Notes under the pieces: model-generated
What the model saw: only the letters and a program-made list of their open reading frames with translations
Databases searched by the model: none
Told to the model about the DNA's origin: nothing
NCBI GenBank assembly: GCA_016205125.1
Contig: JACQJE010000136.1
Span: 1-9,165 of the forward strand
Direction of reading: 5' to 3'
Length of the DNA stretch: 9,165 nucleotides
Origin: Deltaproteobacteria bacterium
Lineage (GTDB): Bacteria > Bdellovibrionota > O2-12-FULL-43-9 > JACQJE01
In this document: one piece after another, positions 6,974 to 9,165 of the stretch
Numbering within the stretch: position 1 is the first letter of the stretch
How the letters are laid out: each line of letters opens with the position of its first letter
Translations under genes and position numbers: made by a program

Positions 6974-9165
6974 ATGGAACGTGTTTTATTAATCTACCCG
7001 CCGACGGGTGTTTACTTAAGGGACGATCGTTGTCAGGCCCCTGTCGAGGGGCTGACAGCCCAGCCAAACCGCGAGCCTCTCGATCTCGGCTATATGGCGG
7101 CAACGCTTGAGAAAAATGGCTGTACCTGCCGGATTGAGGATTATGCGGCTCAAAAAGCAACCTGGAATGAATATCGAACTGGGTTGGCTCAGTTTAAGCC
7201 CGATATGCTGGTCTTAAGCATCACCACTCCCACCCTCGATCGTGATCTCCTTGCCGCAAAAGCAGCCAAGGAAGAGAACCCGGACGTTTTGACTGTCGCA
7301 AAAGGGGCGCATTTTGCGGAGCGCGATATTGAAACGCTGGAGCGCTATCCTTATCTGGATGTGGCGATTCGCGGGGAGTGCGAGTTTGCGATCGTCGATA
7401 TTGCGAATGCACATAAAAAGGGGGATTTTAAAGAGGTCCTCGGAATTACTTACCGTCAGAACGGCACCATTGTTCGCAACTCTCCGAGGCCCCCTCTTGA
7501 CTACCTGGATTTATTCCCGTTCCCCGCAAGACATCTGATTGATCACAAGCTCTATACAGCGCCGGACACTGGTGAGCCGATTGCGATGATCTATACCGGG
7601 CGGGGCTGTCCTCACCGCTGTATTTACTGCGCCGTCACGGTCGCATCTGGATATAAACTCCGCCAGCGTTCTCCGGCGAATATCGTTGCCGAACTGAAAG
7701 AGTGTGTGGAGGTGCACGGCATCCGGGACTTCTTCTTTCGGGCCGACACCTTCACGATGCATAAGGAGTGGACGGTTGAGATCTGCAGGCAGATCATCGA
7801 TGCGGGCCTCAAGATCCGATGGGGGAGCAATAGCCGCGTCGATACTATAGATGAAGAGCGGCTCTTCTGGATGAAGAAGGCGGGGTGCTGGGTTATTGGC
7901 TTTGGTTTTGAGAGCGGCAACCAGGAGATGCTCGACAAGATGAAGAAGAACGCCACTCTGGAGGATGCGCGGCAGGCGGTGAAGCACTGTAAAAAATATG
8001 GCGTTCGTGTCTATGGCCTCTTTTTGCTCGGCCTCCCTTGGGAGTCTCGTCAAACTGCAATGGAGACCATTCATTTTGCTCAGGAACTCAACCCCGATTT
8101 CGCCGATTTTAATATCGCCTATCCCCTTCCCAGCACCGAGTTTTATCAGGTGGCCCGCGATGCGGAACTCTTCGATGAAGACAAGCTCCATGGTTTCGAT
8201 TACGGCAAGCCGATCATCAAAACAAACCATCTCTCGACAGAGGAGTTGGTAGAGCTTCGCAAGAAGGCGCTCTGGAGTTTTTATCTCCGCCCCCTCTATA
8301 TCCTGAGAACTTTTGCAAAGACGCGTTCTCCTAAAGTCTTTTGGAATTACGTTCGTTTTGGATGGAACTTTGTCATGAACCAGATCGTCTTCTACACGCT
8401 CCGTCCTTATCGGACGAGAGAGCAGGACAAATATAAAGAGATCGAGCAGGGGAAGAAGATCGCAGAGAAGGCAGAGTTTCTGTGGGGGTGGGATACCCCT
8501 GCGGGGAGATTGCGGGCGCAGCGGCGTGCGCGCATGGTGATTGAGAAGGGGAATATCGAACCGGGCAAAAAGGTTTTGGAAATTGGCTCCGGCACCGGCC
8601 TCTTTACGGAGTATTTCGCCAAGACCGGCGCCCATGTCCATGGAATCGATCTTTCTCCGGATTTGATTGAAAGAGCCAAAGCTCGTTTCAAAAATCCTCC
8701 CCCCAAAGCCACCATTAGCATTCCCTCTCCCTCGATGGGAGAGGGTCAGGGAGAGGGTGAGTCTCCCTTCTCGATCGATCTGCGCGTTGCAGATGCTGAA
8801 AAGATCCCTTATCCAGATAATACCTTTGATGTAGTGGCTGGGATCTGCGTCCTCCACCACCTCAATCTCGATCAGGTCCTCCCTGAGATTCACCGCGTCT
8901 TAAAACCGGGAGGGAAGTTTATTTTTTCAGAGCCGAACATGCTCAACCCCCAGATCCTTCTGCAGAAGAACGTCCTCCCCCTCAAGCGTCTGATGGGAGA
9001 CACAGATGATGAGACCGCTTTTGTGAGGTGGAAACTTGCCTCTCAGTTGCGACTGCAGGGCTATGATCAGGTCCAGATTGAAAACTTTGACTTCCTCCAC
9101 CCCTGGACTCCAAAGCCACTGATCCCGCTGATCAAAGGGGTCGAGGGGGTCGCAGAGCATATTCC
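6974..9165 (+). CDS. B12-binding radical SAM enzyme fused to a class I SAM-dependent methyltransferase (3' end beyond the right edge)
   Basis: 730 codons are visible without a stop. Residues 1-180 resemble the cobalamin-binding Rossmann domain of class B radical SAM proteins (ERVLLIYPP, LDLGYMAATLE, GAHF, AIRGECE); no DxHxxG motif is seen, so cobalamin would lack a histidine ligand. Residues 203-420 are the radical SAM barrel with CPHRCIYC (C212, C216, C219) binding the [4Fe-4S] cluster, GFGFESG (308-314) and GLFLLGLPWES (348-358). Residues 430-480 are an aromatic/basic tail typical of such enzymes. From about 500 a second enzyme follows: SAM motif I VLEIGSGTGLF (534-544), acidic D559, DLRVADAEKIPY (602-613) and HRVLKPGGKF (640-649). 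Residues about 583-599 come from a palindromic repeat between the second and third strands. Start: ATG at 6974 with AAGGA at 6965-6969. The class can methylate unreactive carbon or phosphorus or rearrange rings; the substrate here is unknown. Confidence 0.9.
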   Translation, partial: MERVLLIYPPTGVYLRDDRCQAPVEGLTAQPNREPLDLGYMAATLEKNGCTCRIEDYAAQKATWNEYRTGLAQFKPDMLVLSITTPTLDRDLLAAKAAKEENPDVLTVAKGAHFAERDIETLERYPYLDVAIRGECEFAIVDIANAHKKGDFKEVLGITYRQNGTIVRNSPRPPLDYLDLFPFPARHLIDHKLYTAPDTGEPIAMIYTGRGCPHRCIYCAVTVASGYKLRQRSPANIVAELKECVEVHGIRDFFFRADTFTMHKEWTVEICRQIIDAGLKIRWGSNSRVDTIDEERLFWMKKAGCWVIGFGFESGNQEMLDKMKKNATLEDARQAVKHCKKYGVRVYGLFLLGLPWESRQTAMETIHFAQELNPDFADFNIAYPLPSTEFYQVARDAELFDEDKLHGFDYGKPIIKTNHLSTEELVELRKKALWSFYLRPLYILRTFAKTRSPKVFWNYVRFGWNFVMNQIVFYTLRPYRTREQDKYKEIEQGKKIAEKAEFLWGWDTPAGRLRAQRRARMVIEKGNIEPGKKVLEIGSGTGLFTEYFAKTGAHVHGIDLSPDLIERAKARFKNPPPKATISIPSPSMGEGQGEGESPFSIDLRVADAEKIPYPDNTFDVVAGICVLHHLNLDQVLPEIHRVLKPGGKFIFSEPNMLNPQILLQKNVLPLKRLMGDTDDETAFVRWKLASQLRLQGYDQVQIENFDFLHPWTPKPLIPLIKGVEGVAEHI
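8723..8760. repeat. GC-rich palindromic element, copy C, inside the radical SAM/methyltransferase gene
   Basis: The perfect 9-bp stem is CCCTCTCCC (8723-8731), loop TCGAT, GGGAGAGGG (8737-8745), with tail TCAGGGAGAGGGTGA. It is read as PSPSMGEGQGEGE within the methyltransferase domain, between the strand ending in D559 and the strand DLRVADAEK. Relative to its gene it is in the opposite orientation to copies A and B. Confidence 0.88.

Noticed and set aside
7511..8893. A 460-codon open frame on the minus strand
   Set aside because: It lies wholly antisense to the radical SAM/methyltransferase gene, which has clear family motifs throughout. The antisense product shows no recognisable domain; part of it (LTLSLTLSHRGRG) is just the palindromic element read the other way.

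Overview
The window (9165 bp, moderately GC-rich by eye) is ordinary, densely coding bacterial chromosome. It holds five protein genes in two divergent transcription units. No rRNA, tRNA, CRISPR array, transposase or phage gene was seen. The genes point to a bacterium with cobalamin-dependent methyl-transfer chemistry. The GC-rich palindromic repeats that read through inside proteins (for example as PHPDPLPQGERG) are, from memory, common in genomes of Omnitrophota, Nitrospirota, NC10 and Desulfobacterota-like lineages. I cannot assign a phylum from this sequence alone.

The left two thirds (6077 down to 1, minus strand) is a methionine and one-carbon operon. In transcription order it has a bifunctional homocysteine S-methyltransferase/methylenetetrahydrofolate reductase (6077-4194), a [2Fe-2S]/ASKHA-type reductive activator of corrinoid proteins related to RACo (4210-2477), and the first 802 codons of a cobalamin-dependent methionine synthase, MetH (2407-1, cut by the left edge). 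The logic is coherent: the MetF domain makes methyl-THF, MetH uses it through cobalamin to methylate homocysteine, and the activator probably rescues MetH when its cobalamin oxidises to Co(II). A sigma70-like promoter (6147-6121) lies just upstream of the first gene.

The right third (6223-9165, plus strand) has a family 2 glycosyltransferase followed 10 nt later by a long gene, cut by the right edge, that fuses a B12-binding radical SAM enzyme to a class I SAM-dependent methyltransferase. Its substrate is unknown; a lipid- or glycan-linked or secondary product is a guess from the glycosyltransferase neighbour. The divergent spacer is 145 bp, and both flanking genes appear to use TTG starts.

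The most unusual structure is a family of short GC-rich stem-loop elements (8-9 bp CCTCTCCC-type stem, 5-nt loop, purine-rich tail) inside three of the five genes: metH, the activator and the radical SAM fusion. They lie within continuous reading frames, at domain linkers or a surface loop, in different orientations and frames. In the activator one element sits beside three 48-nt tandem units of a related type, adding about 64 residues.
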